Assembly: GCA_030824115.1 (NCBI GenBank)
Contig: JAVBYI010000006.1
Coordinates: forward strand, 1-64,000
Length of the DNA: 64,000 nucleotides
Source: Rhodocyclaceae bacterium
GTDB taxonomy: Bacteria > Pseudomonadota > Gammaproteobacteria > Burkholderiales > Rhodocyclaceae
Direction of reading: 5' to 3'
How positions within the stretch are numbered: position 1 is the first letter of the stretch; the number at the start of each line of letters is the position of its first letter. The notes under the pieces are model-generated. The model made no database searches and was not told the DNA's origin. It was given only the letters and a program-made list of their open reading frames with translations. A program made the translations under genes and the position numbers. Below, one piece after another: positions 38,830 through 48,530 of this stretch.

Positions 38830-39776
38830 TCTTCTTCAGCCTCCGCCTCGGCCGCCATGGGTACGATAGGTATCGAAGTCGCCAACATCGTGGCCCGCGT
38901 CTCGGGGGTTTCGAGACTGACACGGCCGAGCGCACCACTGCGATAGTCAGTCAGCAGCATCATTGCGGCCTTTTCCAGATCAAGTTCCCCGCCCTTGCCC
39001 TTGATCAGGCAGCCGCGTTTGCGTGCCACCGTCTCGACCACGTCGACGGCATCCACGGCAGACGGATCGAGTTTGTAACGCGCCGCCAGCAGCGCCGGAT
39101 AGCGTGCCAGCAGAATGCCCGCCAGAAAGGTGGCAACCTCCTCATCAATCACCGCATTACGGCCAATGGCATGGCTGGCGGCAAGCATGAAGCCGTCACT
39201 GTCATGCGCGATCTTCGGCCACATCAGGCCGGGGGTATCAATGATGGTCAGGCGCGGCGACAGGTCAAAGCTCTGTTGCGACTTGGTCACCGCCGGCTCG
39301 TCACCCACAGCCGCGATGCGCCGCTTGAGCAGTGCGTTCATCAGCGTCGACTTGCCGACGTTGGGGATACCCATGATCATCATGCGCAGGGGCTTGGTGT
39401 TGTCGTCGGCGTTGTCGTTGCGGTGCGGCGCCAGTTGCTGGCACAGCGATGGCACGCGTGCCGCATCGCCTGGCTTCTTGCAGGAAATCGCCACCGCCTT
39501 CACGCCTGGCTGCTTGGCGTAGTAGTCGAGCCAGGCTTGCGTCACCACCGGATCGGCAAGATCGGCCTTGTTCAGCAGCTTGAGGCAGGGACGCTGGCGG
39601 AACTCGCGCAACTCGCGAATCATCGGATTGCTGCTCGCTTCGGGCAGGCGGGCATCGAGCACTTCGATGACGACATCGGTACGTGCCATGGTCTCGGCGG
39701 CCTTTTTGCGCGCTGAGGTCATGTGACCGGGGAACCACTGGATGGGCATGGAGGATAAGGAAAGAGGAAAGTTCAT
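38826..39776 (-). CDS. RbgA/YlqF-type ribosome biogenesis GTPase
   Basis: A 316-residue circularly permuted GTPase acting in 50S subunit assembly. Motif order is G4 NKAD, then G1 GIPNVGKST, then G3 DTPGLMWPK, the hallmark of the YlqF/YawG group. The N-terminus is IQWFPGHMTSARKKAAETM. I chose the ATG at 39776 because GGGGGAT stands four to five bases before it; the next start at 39749 lacks a ribosome site. The C-terminus is acidic (AAEAEAEEE). It is divergent from the pseudouridine synthase with an 11-bp gap, so the two starts share or overlap their control sequences. Confidence 0.93.
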   Translation of the reverse strand: MNFPLSLSSMPIQWFPGHMTSARKKAAETMARTDVVIEVLDARLPEASSNPMIRELREFRQRPCLKLLNKADLADPVVTQAWLDYYAKQPGVKAVAISCKKPGDAARVPSLCQQLAPHRNDNADDNTKPLRMMIMGIPNVGKSTLMNALLKRRIAAVGDEPAVTKSQQSFDLSPRLTIIDTPGLMWPKIAHDSDGFMLAASHAIGRNAVIDEEVATFLAGILLARYPALLAARYKLDPSAVDAVDVVETVARKRGCLIKGKGGELDLEKAAMMLLTDYRSGALGRVSLETPETRATMLATSIPIVPMAAEAEAEEE

Positions 39777-39787
39777 AATTATCCCCC

Positions 39788-40507
39788 ATGCTCCCACTCC
39801 TCTACCAGGACGACCATCTCGTTGCCATCGACAAGCCGCCGGGGCTGCTCGTTCATCGCAGCGATATCGACCGCCACGAGACGCGTTTTGCCGTACAACT
39901 CCTGCGCGATCAACTGGGGCGGCGCGTTTACCCGGCCCACCGGCTCGACAAAGGCACTTCGGGCGTATTGCTGTTTGCCTTCGAACCCGCCATCGTCAAG
40001 GCCCTCGCCCTGCAGTTCGAAACCGGCGCCGTCGAGAAAACTTATCTCGCCGTGGTGCGCGGCTGGCCACCCGAGGTCGGCACGATCGACCACCCGCTGG
40101 CGCGCAAATACGATGACTATGGCCGTCACCTCCCCAGCGCCGAAGCCCAGCCGGCCGTGACGTATTACCGGCGGCTGGCCACGGTCGAACTGCCGGTTGC
40201 AGTGGATCGCTACCCAACCAGCCGCTATGCGCTGATGGAACTCAAGCCACAGACCGGGCGCCAGCACCAGTTGCGCCGCCACCTGAAGCACCTCGGCCAC
40301 CCGATCATTGGCGATGCCACCCACGGCAAGGGCATTCACAACCGCTATTTCCAACAGGCGTTCGGTTGCCACCGGCTATTGCTGGCCTGCATCCATCTGG
40401 GCTTCCAACACCCCGTCAGCGGCGAAAAAGTCGGCGCTGAGACGACGGCAGGCGATCAGTTTGACACGTTGCTGGCCCATTTCGGCTGGACGGCCGACGG
40501 CCCATAA
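39788..40507 (+). CDS. RluA-family pseudouridine synthase (TruC-like)
   Basis: A 239-residue RNA pseudouridine synthase. The catalytic Asp is in HRLDKGTSG (Asp near residue 55), followed by LKPQTGRQHQLRRHLKHLGHPIIGD, the conserved core of RluA enzymes (positions about 154-178). There is no S4 domain, and length and sequence are close to TruC, which modifies U65 of tRNA(Asp/Ile); a ribosomal RNA target is possible. The start is very close to the divergent GTPase gene. A degenerate sense copy of the dispersed repeat (40430-40449) encodes KVGAETTAG near the C-terminus. Confidence 0.88.
   Translation: MLPLLYQDDHLVAIDKPPGLLVHRSDIDRHETRFAVQLLRDQLGRRVYPAHRLDKGTSGVLLFAFEPAIVKALALQFETGAVEKTYLAVVRGWPPEVGTIDHPLARKYDDYGRHLPSAEAQPAVTYYRRLATVELPVAVDRYPTSRYALMELKPQTGRQHQLRRHLKHLGHPIIGDATHGKGIHNRYFQQAFGCHRLLLACIHLGFQHPVSGEKVGAETTAGDQFDTLLAHFGWTADGP
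40430..40449 (+). repeat. Dispersed repeat, degenerate copy
   Basis: GTCGGCGCTGAGACGACGGC preceded by GAAAAA. It matches the consensus at both ends with changes in the centre, and lies near the 3' end of the pseudouridine synthase gene in sense orientation. Confidence 0.65.
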
Positions 40508-40545
40508 ATAGGCACATAAAGTTCTATGCCTGCATAATCAAAAGC

Positions 40546-40551
40546 TATAAT
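40546..40551 (+). promoter_or_regulatory. Candidate -10 box of the chemoreceptor gene
   Basis: A perfect TATAAT in AAAGCTATAATGATCAC, 83 bp before the receptor ATG. A weak TTCTAT lies at about -35. The same AAAGCTATAAT string precedes the corrinoid operon, which may be coincidence. Confidence 0.35.
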
Positions 40552-40634
40552 GATCACTGAGGGATGCAGGGACTCACACACATAGGGGGCGCGCCACGCA
40601 ATGCCCGCCGAATAAGGGACGATGGAATCGGATC

Positions 40635-42347
40635 ATGGAAAAGAAGAACATGACACTGGGGGCGCGCATGCTCCTTATTATGGCCACGACACTCGTGGCA
40701 CTCGCTGCCGTATTTGCCTATGTGCTCTACGACGAGCGCAGCAGCATGATGAAGGATCGGCAACAGAAGCTGCGCAATCTGGTTGAGGTTGCCCATGGCG
40801 TGGTCAGCGGTTTCGAGGCTGCCGAACGTGCCGGGCAGATGAGCCGCGAAGAGGCCCAGAAAGCCGCCATGGCCGCCGTAAAAACCCTGCGTTACGACAA
40901 GATCGAATATTTCTGGATCAACGACTTGGGCAAGCCGGTGCCCAAGATGGTGATGCACGCAACCGTCCCGGCGCTGGATGGCAAGGTGCTCGGTGAAGAT
41001 CGCTTCAACAAGGCAACCGCCGCCCATTTCGGCATCGATGGCAGTAACAACGCCACCTTTGACAAGAAGAATCTTTTCGTCGCCTTTGTCGAAGTGGTCG
41101 ACAAGGCCGAGCATGGCTTTGTCGAGTATCTCTGGCCGAAACCGAAACCCGAAGGCGGCGTGACGGATACCTTGTTTCCCAAACTCTCCTACGTCAAGAA
41201 GTTCGGCCCGTGGGAATGGGTGATCGGCACCGGCGTGTATATCGACGATGTCGATGCCGCCTTCCGCAGCAAGGCCGGTGTCCTGCTGGGCCTGGGTACG
41301 CTACTGGCGGCCATCATTCTGTTGCCGCTACTGTTGCTGCGCCGAAACCTGCTGAACCTGCTCGGCGGCGAACCTCAACAAGCGGTTGAAATCGTGCGCC
41401 GTATCGCGGCGGGCGACCTTGCCATGTCGATTCCCACACGTCCCGATGATCGCGACAGCCTGCTGGTTGGCATGCGCGACATGCAGGGCAACCTGCGCAA
41501 GATGATTGAGGAAATCGTCCATGAGGCGTCGGCCCTGACACGCGATGCCGAGGCGCTCTCGGCCTCATCCGAAAACATCCGCACCAGCGCCCAGGAACAA
41601 AGCTCGGCGGCACAGGCCATCTCGGCCGCCATTGAGGAAATGACCGTCAGCATCGATCAGATCGCATCAAGTACCGGCGATGCCAATGCAATCGCCAACG
41701 AGTCGGACCAGCTCGCCGCACAGGGCGGCAATATCATCCATCAGGCCACCGAAGAAATGGGCCGCCTGTCCGCTGCCGTCAATGAATCTTCCGACCGTAT
41801 TCGCGAACTCGAAAAGCATTCCGAGGAAATCAGCTCGGTCATCAACGTCATCAAGGAAATTGCCGACCAGACCAACCTGCTGGCGCTGAATGCCGCCATC
41901 GAAGCGGCCCGCGCCGGCGAACAGGGCCGTGGCTTTGCGGTCGTCGCCGACGAAGTCCGCAAACTGGCCGAGCGCACCACCGCCTCAACCACCGAGATCG
42001 GCGGCACCATCGCGCGCATCCAGGCCGGCACGCATGATGCCGTCGCCAGCATGAGCAATGGCGTCACGCAGGCCAGTCAGAGCATGTCACTGGCCAATGA
42101 GGCGGGCGATTCGATCCTGCGCATCCGCGATGGCGCCAAACACGTCACCGACGTGGTGACCAACATCAGCTACTCGATTCGCGAACAAAGCTCGGCCAGC
42201 AGCGACATCGCCAACCGCATCGAGCGTATCGCCCAGATGACCGAGCAATCGGCCCGTGAAATTGCCAATACCAGCGCAGCCGCCCGCGATCTGCAAACCA
42301 CCTCGCGCACCCTGCTCAACTCGGTGGCCCGATTTAAGTTGAACTAG
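40635..42347 (+). CDS. Methyl-accepting chemotaxis protein with single Cache domain
   Basis: A 570-residue chemoreceptor. TM1 is at about 10-30. The periplasmic sCache_2 domain (40-200) includes [19 protein letters not shown] and [19 protein letters not shown]2 follows at about 213-235, then HAMP and the cytoplasmic signalling hairpin with tip [20 protein letters not shown]. No C-terminal NWETF-type CheR pentapeptide is present. sCache_2 domains often bind small carboxylates. The kinase at 59421 carries a closely similar Cache pair, so the two may respond to related ligands. The 3' end overlaps the convergent flavoprotein gene by 14 bp. Confidence 0.95.
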   Translation: MEKKNMTLGARMLLIMATTLVALAAVFAYVLYDERSSMMKDRQQKLRNLVEVAHGVVSGFEAAERAGQMSREEAQKAAMAAVKTLRYDKIEYFWINDLGKPVPKMVMHATVPALDGKVLGEDRFNKATAAHFGIDGSNNATFDKKNLFVAFVEVVDKAEHGFVEYLWPKPKPEGGVTDTLFPKLSYVKKFGPWEWVIGTGVYIDDVDAAFRSKAGVLLGLGTLLAAIILLPLLLLRRNLLNLLGGEPQQAVEIVRRIAAGDLAMSIPTRPDDRDSLLVGMRDMQGNLRKMIEEIVHEASALTRDAEALSASSENIRTSAQEQSSAAQAISAAIEEMTVSIDQIASSTGDANAIANESDQLAAQGGNIIHQATEEMGRLSAAVNESSDRIRELEKHSEEISSVINVIKEIADQTNLLALNAAIEAARAGEQGRGFAVVADEVRKLAERTTASTTEIGGTIARIQAGTHDAVASMSNGVTQASQSMSLANEAGDSILRIRDGAKHVTDVVTNISYSIREQSSASSDIANRIERIAQMTEQSAREIANTSAAARDLQTTSRTLLNSVARFKLN

Positions 42348-43548
42348 CCTGCCTCAGCCACGCCAGCGCGCCCTGCCCCGCGGCATGGCCGCTGGCAAAG
42401 CAGGCGGTGAGCAAGTAGCCGCCAGTTGGTGCCTCCCAATCGAGCATCTCGCCAGCGCAAAAAATGCCGGGCAGCGCTTTCAGCATCAGTTGCGCGTCCA
42501 ACGCCGGCGCCATCACCCCGCCTGCCGAACTGATCGCTTCGTCGAGCGGGCGCGCTGCAACCAGCCGCAAGGGCAGTGCCTTGACCATGGCGGCCAAGCG
42601 CGCAGGATCAGCATAGTCCTCTTTTGCTGCACACTCGCGCAACAGCCCGGCCTTGACGCCGGCAATCCCCGCCCGGCTCTGCAAGTGGCTGGCCATTGAG
42701 CGTGCGCCACGCGGATGGGCAATCTCCTGCGTCAACCGCTCAAGCGACTTGCCCGGCGCCAGGTCAAGCATCAGCACCGCGTCACCCGTTGCGTCCAGTG
42801 CATCCCGCAAGGTAGATGAAAGCGCATAAATCAGGCTGCCCTCGACGCCATGGCGTGTAATCACGAACTCGCCCTGCCGCTGCTGCCCTGCGAGTGAAGC
42901 CACGACGGTCTTGACCGGCTGGCCGGCAAACTTGTCGCGAAAGTGGGGCGACCAGTCGACATCAAAACCGCAGTTGGCCGGGCGCAAGTTCGCCACCTCA
43001 ACACCCCGCTGCTGCAAGCGTGGCACCCAAGCGCCATCCGAACCAAGTTTCGCCCAACTACCACCGCCGAGCGCAAGAATAATTGCCGTCCCACCACCGC
43101 CGACTTTTGTGCCGTTATCAAATACCAGCGTCTCCCCATCCCACCCCAGCCAGCGATGGCGCATGTGGAAGCGCACACCGACTCCCCGCAAGCGATGCAG
43201 CCACGCGCGCAGCAGCGGCGCGGCCTTCATCTCCGCAGGAAACACGCGCCCCGACGAGCCGACGAACGTCTCCACACCCAACCCGCGTGCCCAATCGCGC
43301 AAGGCCGCCGCGTCGAACGCAGCCAGCCACGGCCGCACCCACGCGCGTTGCGCGCCATAGCGGCCGACGAAGGCATCGAAGGCTTCGGCATGGGTCAGGT
43401 TCAATCCACTCTTGCCGGCCATGAGAAACTTGCGTCCGGCCGAGGGCATCGCGTCATAGACATCGACGGCCACGCCCGCATTGATCAACACCTCGGCGGC
43501 CATCAGTCCGGCCGGGCCGGCACCGATGATGATGGCTGACTGCTTCAA
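42334..43548 (-). CDS. HI0933-family FAD-dependent oxidoreductase
   Basis: A 404-residue flavoprotein of the BaiN/HI0933 (TIGR03862-like) group. The FAD-binding motif [19 protein letters not shown] opens the protein. [16 protein letters not shown] is a family signature, and [20 protein letters not shown] closes the FAD site. Substrate is unknown. Translation should start at the TTG at 43548, which overlaps the preceding dadA stop as TTGA; the longer frame lies inside dadA. A repeat copy at 43085-43104 encodes KVGGGGTA in a surface segment. Confidence 0.88.
   Translation of the reverse strand: MKQSAIIIGAGPAGLMAAEVLINAGVAVDVYDAMPSAGRKFLMAGKSGLNLTHAEAFDAFVGRYGAQRAWVRPWLAAFDAAALRDWARGLGVETFVGSSGRVFPAEMKAAPLLRAWLHRLRGVGVRFHMRHRWLGWDGETLVFDNGTKVGGGGTAIILALGGGSWAKLGSDGAWVPRLQQRGVEVANLRPANCGFDVDWSPHFRDKFAGQPVKTVVASLAGQQRQGEFVITRHGVEGSLIYALSSTLRDALDATGDAVLMLDLAPGKSLERLTQEIAHPRGARSMASHLQSRAGIAGVKAGLLRECAAKEDYADPARLAAMVKALPLRLVAARPLDEAISSAGGVMAPALDAQLMLKALPGIFCAGEMLDWEAPTGGYLLTACFASGHAAGQGALAWLRQASST
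43085..43104 (-). repeat. Dispersed repeat in flavoprotein gene
   Basis: Minus strand GTCGGCGGTGGTGGGACGGC preceded by ACAAAA. It has several central mismatches but conserved ends, and is in sense orientation. Confidence 0.65.
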
Positions 43549-44792
43549 GGCTGGTAAGGCGTGGCGTCGAAAGCCGGCGAACGGCCGCCGAGCAGATCCG
43601 CCAACAGACGCCCCGACCCCACCGCCATGGTCCAGCCCAGCGTCCCGTGCCCGGTATTGAGATAGAGATTCTTCAGGCGCGTGCGGCCGATCAGCGGCAC
43701 ATTGCCGGGGGTGGCCGGACGCAATCCGGTCCACGGCTCGATGGCGTTTTCGTCGAAACTCAGTTGCGGGAAAATTTCGCGCACCCGACGCAGCAGCGGC
43801 GCGATGCGTTGCGGCGCAATGCGCGTGTCGTAACCCGCGAATTCGGCCGTGCCCGCCACACGCAAGCGCTGGCCGAGGCGCGAGAACACAATTTTGGCGC
43901 CATCGTCGGTCAGACTCACGGTAGGCACCGTCGCAGCATCCTCAAAGGGAATACTGATCGAGTAGCCCTTGGCCGGATAGACCGGCACATCAATGCCCAG
44001 TGGCGCCAGAGTGCGCGGCGTATAGCTGCCGAGCGCCACCACCACCGCATCGGCACTGAGCACCTCGCCATTGGCCAGATGCACGCCGCGCACGGCCATG
44101 CCGTCGCTGGCCAGCCCGGTGATCGGCGTGTCATAGCGGAAGACCACCCCACGCTGGGCCGCCCGCTCCGCCAGCAAAGTGCAGAAACGCTGTGCATCGC
44201 CTGACTCGTCCCCGGCCGTGAAGGTGCCGCCGACGATGGGCAAACGCGAATTGACCAGCGTCGGCTCAATCGCCAGACACTCGGCTGCGGTCTTGACGAC
44301 GCGTTCGCAACCGAATTCGCGCATCAGCGCGGCTTGCGGAATCGCATGCTCAAACTCGGCCAGATCGATATAGAAGTGCAGGATGCCGCGCTCCAGGCAG
44401 TCGTATTCCAGACCAAGTTCGCGTCGCAACACCTTCAGGCGCGCCCGGCTGTCGAGGGCCAGCGCCAGAATGGCCTGAATGTTGGCTCGGGTGCGCTGCG
44501 GGCAGCATTCCATGAGAAAGCGCAGGCCCCAGGCCCATTGCGCCGGATCGGCACGCAGGCGCCAGAGCAGCGGCGAATCCTCGCGCCCCAGCCATTTGAG
44601 CGCCTTCAGGGGAGCACCCGGGTTGGCCCACGGCTCGGCATGGCTGGTCGAAATCTGTCCGCCATTGGCAAAGCTGGTCTCGCGCGCCGGCCCCGGCTGA
44701 CGATCAACCACGATCACCTCATGGCCATCCTCGGCAAGGAACCAAGCCGAGCTGACGCCGATCAAGCCTGCGCCGAGCACTACAATACGCAT
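43545..44792 (-). CDS. dadA: D-amino acid dehydrogenase small subunit
   Basis: A 415-residue FAD enzyme of the DAO family that deaminates D-amino acids (mainly D-alanine) and passes electrons to the respiratory chain. The dinucleotide fold is MRIVVLGAGLIGVSSAWFLA. ETSFANGGQISTSHAEPWANP is the DadA signature, and GHGTLGWTMAVGSGRLLADL closes the FAD site. I prefer the ATG at 44792; an ATG 12 bases earlier is possible. It is translationally coupled to the flavoprotein downstream. No dadX racemase is adjacent. Confidence 0.92.
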   Translation of the reverse strand: MRIVVLGAGLIGVSSAWFLAEDGHEVIVVDRQPGPARETSFANGGQISTSHAEPWANPGAPLKALKWLGREDSPLLWRLRADPAQWAWGLRFLMECCPQRTRANIQAILALALDSRARLKVLRRELGLEYDCLERGILHFYIDLAEFEHAIPQAALMREFGCERVVKTAAECLAIEPTLVNSRLPIVGGTFTAGDESGDAQRFCTLLAERAAQRGVVFRYDTPITGLASDGMAVRGVHLANGEVLSADAVVVALGSYTPRTLAPLGIDVPVYPAKGYSISIPFEDAATVPTVSLTDDGAKIVFSRLGQRLRVAGTAEFAGYDTRIAPQRIAPLLRRVREIFPQLSFDENAIEPWTGLRPATPGNVPLIGRTRLKNLYLNTGHGTLGWTMAVGSGRLLADLLGGRSPAFDATPYQP

Positions 44793-44837
44793 TCCGATTC
44801 CCATTGAGCGAACGAGCAACAATTATAGGCAGCCCCC

Positions 44838-45386
44838 ATGAAATTCCTCTTCGACCTGTTTCCGGTCATCCTCTTCTTTGCCGCCTACAAGTTTTCCGAC
44901 ATCTATGTCGCGACAGGCGTTGCCATCGTCGCCACCTTCGGCCAGATCGCCTGGGTGCACTTTCGCCACGGCAAGGTGGACAAGATGCTGTGGGTCAGCC
45001 TCGGGCTGATCGTCGTATTTGGCGGCATGACGCTGATCCTGCGCGACCCCACCTTCATCAAGTGGAAGCCGACCATTCTCTACTGGGTGTTTGCCACGAC
45101 CCTGCTCGTCTCCGCCTTGGCCTTCCGGAAAAACCTGATTCGCAGCATGCTCGAACAGCAGGTCACCCTGCCCGAGCCGCTGTGGATGAAGCTCAACCTC
45201 GCCTGGGTGGGTTTTTTCGCCGTCATGGGTGGCCTCAACCTGTATGTCGCCAACCACTACGATGAAGCAACCTGGGTCAACTTCAAGCTGTTTGGCGGCA
45301 TGGGCCTGATGTTCGCCTTCATCATTATTCAGGGCATGCTGCTGGCCCCGTACATTCCCGACGAAAAAACCGAGGAGAAATCCTGA
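44838..45386 (+). CDS. yciB: Septation protein A / inner-membrane protein YciB
   Basis: A 182-residue integral membrane protein with five to six helices, matching YciB/IspZ. The beginning [19 protein letters not shown] and the block [16 protein letters not shown] are diagnostic, as is [20 protein letters not shown]. YciB affects cell-envelope synthesis and division in enterics. It is first in a compact yciB-yciI-bolA-parvulin cluster; its stop overlaps the next start by one base. Confidence 0.95.
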   Translation: MKFLFDLFPVILFFAAYKFSDIYVATGVAIVATFGQIAWVHFRHGKVDKMLWVSLGLIVVFGGMTLILRDPTFIKWKPTILYWVFATTLLVSALAFRKNLIRSMLEQQVTLPEPLWMKLNLAWVGFFAVMGGLNLYVANHYDEATWVNFKLFGGMGLMFAFIIIQGMLLAPYIPDEKTEEKS

Positions 45387-45688
45387 TGCTCTACATGATC
45401 CATGGCGAAGACACCCCCGGCACGCTCGACCAGCGCCTGGCCGCCCGCCCAGCTCATCTGGAACGCCTGCACGCCTTGCAGGCCGCAGGCCGGCTGATCC
45501 TCGCCGGCCCCTGCCCGGCCATCGACAGCCCCGATCCCGGCCCGGCCGGCTTCTCCGGCAGCCTGATCGTCGCCGAGTTTCCCTCGCTGGCCGATGCACA
45601 GGCCTGGGCCGATGCCGATCCCTATGTCGCCGCCGGGGTGTATGCGCGCGTGAGCGTCAAACCCTTCAAAAAAGTGCTACCCGCATGA
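45386..45688 (+). CDS. YciI family protein
   Basis: A 100-residue ferredoxin-fold protein. The YciI core is visible: [22 protein letters not shown] contains the conserved His, followed by [17 protein letters not shown] and [17 protein letters not shown]. Family members may be small hydrolases or dimeric binding proteins; function is not settled. It overlaps yciB by one base and the BolA gene by four. Confidence 0.93.
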   Translation: MLYMIHGEDTPGTLDQRLAARPAHLERLHALQAAGRLILAGPCPAIDSPDPGPAGFSGSLIVAEFPSLADAQAWADADPYVAAGVYARVSVKPFKKVLPA

Positions 45689-45945
45689 GCGTGATTGAGA
45701 CATTGCGCCGGCAACTGGCCGCCCTCGACCCCACCCAACTCGAGATCGTGGACGACAGCCACAAGCACGCCGGTCATGCCGGCGCCCGCGAAGGCGGCCA
45801 CTTCAGGCTGTCGATTGTGTCGCCCCGCTTCGCCGGCCTGTCCACAATGCAGCGCCATCGCCTGGTGTATGATGCCGTTGGCGATTTAAAAGCCTTTGGC
45901 ATCCATGCGCTGAGCATCAATGCCAAGGCACCCACTGAACTCTAA
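45685..45945 (+). CDS. bolA: BolA family protein
   Basis: An 86-residue BolA-fold protein. [22 protein letters not shown] carries the conserved His residues that bind a shared iron-sulfur cluster with monothiol glutaredoxins, and [20 protein letters not shown] is the recognition helix. BolA proteins act in iron handling and stress morphology. It is coupled to yciI by a four-base overlap and followed 28 bp later by the parvulin gene. Confidence 0.93.
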   Translation: MSVIETLRRQLAALDPTQLEIVDDSHKHAGHAGAREGGHFRLSIVSPRFAGLSTMQRHRLVYDAVGDLKAFGIHALSINAKAPTEL

Positions 45946-45973
45946 ACAACTACTTTATTAGCCCAAGGACACC

Positions 45974-46747
45974 ATGAAACGCGCGCTGATTTCCCTTTCG
46001 CTGCTGGCCATCTTCTCCGCCCCCGCCCTCGCTGCCGGTCCTGTGACCAAGGTCAATGGCAAGGTCATCCCCGCCAACCGTGCCGAAGTGCTGATCGCCA
46101 ACCAGATCGCCCAGGGCCAAGCCAAGACCCCCGAACTCGAAGCTGCCGTCAAGGAAGAACTGGTGCGTCGCGAAGTACTCGCCCAGGCAGCCGCCAAGAT
46201 GGGCGTCGACAAGAAGTCGGATGTCCAGGCCCAACTGGATCTGGCCCGCCAAGGCGTGATGATCGGCGCCTATCTCAATGACTATGCCCGTAACGTCAAG
46301 ATTTCCGATGCCGACGTGCAAAAGGAATACGACGGCATCAATGCCGCCGTCGGCAAAAATGAATACAAGGCCCGCCATATCCTCGTTGAAAGTGAAGGCG
46401 AAGCCAAGGACATCATCGCCAAGCTGAAGGGCGGCGCCAAGTTCGAAGACCTCGCCAAGGCCTCCAAAGACCCCGGCTCCAAGGATCGTGGCGGCGAACT
46501 CGGCTGGGGCAACAAGGCCAGCTATGTCCCGCCGTTCTCGGACGCCATGACCAAGCTCGAAAAGGGCAAATTCACCGAAGCCCCGGTACAGAGCCAGTTC
46601 GGCTGGCACGTCATTCAGCTCGACGACACGCGCGAACTGAAGGCACCGCCTTTTGACGAAGTGAAGCCGCAGATCGTCCAGCGCATGCGCCAACTGGCAG
46701 TCGAGAAGCACATCCTCGACCTGCGCGCCAAGGCCAAGGTCGAGTAA
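45974..46747 (+). CDS. Periplasmic parvulin-type peptidyl-prolyl isomerase
   Basis: A 257-residue PpiC/PrsA-like foldase. Signal peptide MKRALISLSLLAIFSAPALA, a SurA-N-like helical segment (about 30-120), then the rotamase domain from YKARHILVESEGEAKDII to FGWHVIQLDD. GGELGWGNKASYVPPF is the conserved middle. It assists folding of secreted or outer-membrane proteins. A good AAGGA element precedes the ATG. A consensus repeat copy begins two bases after the stop, then a terminator. Confidence 0.94.
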   Translation: MKRALISLSLLAIFSAPALAAGPVTKVNGKVIPANRAEVLIANQIAQGQAKTPELEAAVKEELVRREVLAQAAAKMGVDKKSDVQAQLDLARQGVMIGAYLNDYARNVKISDADVQKEYDGINAAVGKNEYKARHILVESEGEAKDIIAKLKGGAKFEDLAKASKDPGSKDRGGELGWGNKASYVPPFSDAMTKLEKGKFTEAPVQSQFGWHVIQLDDTRELKAPPFDEVKPQIVQRMRQLAVEKHILDLRAKAKVE

Positions 46748-46749
46748 CT

Positions 46750-46769
46750 ATCGGCGCTGGCAGGACGGC
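46750..46769 (+). repeat. Dispersed 20-bp repeat after parvulin gene
   Basis: ATCGGCGCTGGCAGGACGGC, first base differs from consensus. It starts two bases after the parvulin stop codon, in sense orientation, and 14 bp before a terminator hairpin. Confidence 0.88.
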
Positions 46770-46783
46770 ATCACGCAACATAT

Positions 46784-46811
46784 CGGGGGCCGCCAAGGCC
46801 CCCGAACTTTT
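46784..46811 (+). terminator. Intrinsic terminator after parvulin gene
   Basis: Arms CGGGGGCC (46784-46791) and GGCCCCCG (46797-46804) form a perfect 8-bp stem around GCCAA, followed by AACTTTT. The T-run is short but position at the end of the yciB cluster fits. Confidence 0.75.
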
Positions 46812-46823
46812 GGGAGGACCCCA

Positions 46824-47696
46824 GTGAAGGTTTCACCCTACCTGCTGCTGATCCTTGCCAACCTGTTCTGGGCCGGCAACTGGGTGATCGGTCGCGGCAT
46901 GCGCGCCGATGTGCCGCCGCTGGCCCTGTCGTTCTGGCGCTGGATCATCGCCATCGCCTGCCTGCTGCCCTTCGCCTGGCCGTATCTGAAAAAGGACTGG
47001 CCGGCCCTGCGTGCCGCCTGGCGTCCGCTGGCGCTGCTGGGCCTGTTCGGCACCGCGCTCTACAACGCGCTGACCTATGCCGGGCTGCAGCAGACCGAAG
47101 CCATCAACGGGGTGCTGCTCAACTCCTTCATCCCGGTCGTCATCGTCGCGCTGGCCTGGATCTTTCAGGGTAAAAGACTACGCACCATAGAGGGCGTCGG
47201 CATGACCGCCTCCTTCATTGGCGTACTCACCATCGTGGCGCGCGGCGATGCGGCCACGCTGCGCCACCTCTCACTGAATTTCGGCGACCTGCTGATCCTG
47301 CTCTCTGTCTTCGTCTGGGCCACCTACACGCTGCTATTGCCCAAGCGTCCCGCCGTGCATCCCTTCTCGCTACTGTTCGCCTGTGCCAGCATCGGCGTCA
47401 TCGGCCTCGCGCCGCTCTACGCCACCGAACTCGCCGGCGGACGACACATCATCGCCTCGCCACAAGCCTGGCTGACCATCGCCTACACCGGCATCTTCCC
47501 GGCGCTGCTTGGCTACATCTTCTGGAACAAAGGGGTCGAGCAGGTCGGTGCGGCCCGCGCCGGCTACTTCATCCACCTGCTGCCGGCCTTCGGCATCCTG
47601 CTCGCCGCCCTGTTCCTCGGCGAACGCCTGCTCGGCTTCCATTTCATCGGCGTGGCGCTGATCTTCGGTGGCATTTTCCTCACCACCCGGAAATGA
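46824..47696 (+). CDS. EamA/DMT family transporter
   Basis: A 290-residue inner-membrane carrier with ten helices and two EamA repeats (about 5-140 and 150-288). Typical segments are LLLILANLFWAGNWVIGRGM, LQQTEAINGVLLNSFIPVVI and the C-terminal FLGERLLGFHFIGVALIFGG. Members export amino acids or other small metabolites; the substrate here is unknown. GGGAGGACC precedes the ATG closely. It overlaps mtfA by four bases. Confidence 0.92.
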   Translation: MKVSPYLLLILANLFWAGNWVIGRGMRADVPPLALSFWRWIIAIACLLPFAWPYLKKDWPALRAAWRPLALLGLFGTALYNALTYAGLQQTEAINGVLLNSFIPVVIVALAWIFQGKRLRTIEGVGMTASFIGVLTIVARGDAATLRHLSLNFGDLLILLSVFVWATYTLLLPKRPAVHPFSLLFACASIGVIGLAPLYATELAGGRHIIASPQAWLTIAYTGIFPALLGYIFWNKGVEQVGAARAGYFIHLLPAFGILLAALFLGERLLGFHFIGVALIFGGIFLTTRK

Positions 47697-48433
47697 TCCG
47701 CTGGCTGCGTGACTGGTGGCACGGCGCCCCCATCGCCATTAGCGATGCGCAATGGCAGGCCGCCGAATACCCGCTGGTCTTCCTCGACCGACTCTCTGAC
47801 GAAGAACGCCAGCGCCTGCGCGAACTCGCCGCCACCTTCATCGCCACCAAGGAATGGAACGCGGCTGGCGGTCTGCAACTCACCCCCGCCATCCAGCTTT
47901 CCATCGCGCTGCAGGCCTGCCTGCCGATCCTCAACCTCGGGCTGGACTGGTACGACGGCTGGGTGGGCATCGTCGTCTATCCCGGCGACTTCGTCATTCC
48001 GCGCCAGATCGTCGATGAATCGGGCGTGGTCCATGAATTTGACGACCCGGTGCTCGGCGAAGCCTGGGAGGGTGGCCCGGTACTGCTGTCGTGGTTCGAC
48101 AATCTGAATGAGATCGGTGATGTCAGTCTCGTCATCCACGAATTCGCCCACAAGCTCGACATGGGCAACGGTGAGACGGACGGCATACCGCGCCTTCACA
48201 CCAACATGTCGGTAGAAGCATGGACGACCGCTTTCGCCCCCGCCTACAAGGATTTATGCCGACGAGTGGATGCGGGTGAAGAAACCGCCATCGATCCCTA
48301 TGCCGCCGAACATCCGGCCGAATTTTTCGCCGTCGCCAGCGAAGTTTTTTTCGAAGCCCCCGACTTGCTGCGCGACACCTATCCTGCGGTTTATACGCAG
48401 TTGTGTCTGTTTTACCGACAGACTCCGCGCTAA
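47693..48433 (+). CDS. mtfA: MtfA-like zinc-dependent peptidase (M90)
   Basis: A 246-residue cytoplasmic metallopeptidase. The zinc motif is VIHEFAHKLDMGNG (His-Glu-x-x-His), with the third ligand in HPAEFFAVASEVFFEAP. E. coli MtfA binds the Mlc repressor and so influences glucose PTS expression; whether that applies here is unknown. Translation overlaps the EamA transporter gene (ATGA). A repeat copy begins directly after the stop codon. Confidence 0.93.
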   Translation: MIRWLRDWWHGAPIAISDAQWQAAEYPLVFLDRLSDEERQRLRELAATFIATKEWNAAGGLQLTPAIQLSIALQACLPILNLGLDWYDGWVGIVVYPGDFVIPRQIVDESGVVHEFDDPVLGEAWEGGPVLLSWFDNLNEIGDVSLVIHEFAHKLDMGNGETDGIPRLHTNMSVEAWTTAFAPAYKDLCRRVDAGEETAIDPYAAEHPAEFFAVASEVFFEAPDLLRDTYPAVYTQLCLFYRQTPR

Positions 48434-48435
48434 AT

Positions 48436-48455
48436 GTCGGCGCTGGCCGGACGGC
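48436..48455 (+). repeat. Dispersed 20-bp repeat after mtfA
   Basis: GTCGGCGCTGGCCGGACGGC preceded by TAAAT, where TAA is the mtfA stop codon. One mismatch, sense orientation. Confidence 0.88.
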
Positions 48456-48530
48456 GCGGCGTTTATCCGTTATTGCATCGCAACAAATCTCTGGTAAAAA
48501 TGAGCAAATAACCCAGCCAGGACACTCCCC

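Noticed and set aside
40508..40634. Possible second c-di-GMP riboswitch before the chemoreceptor gene
   Set aside because: An ACGCAATGCC string resembles the GEMM junction, but the GGCAA strand, the GAAA-capped P2 and the closing P1 are missing.
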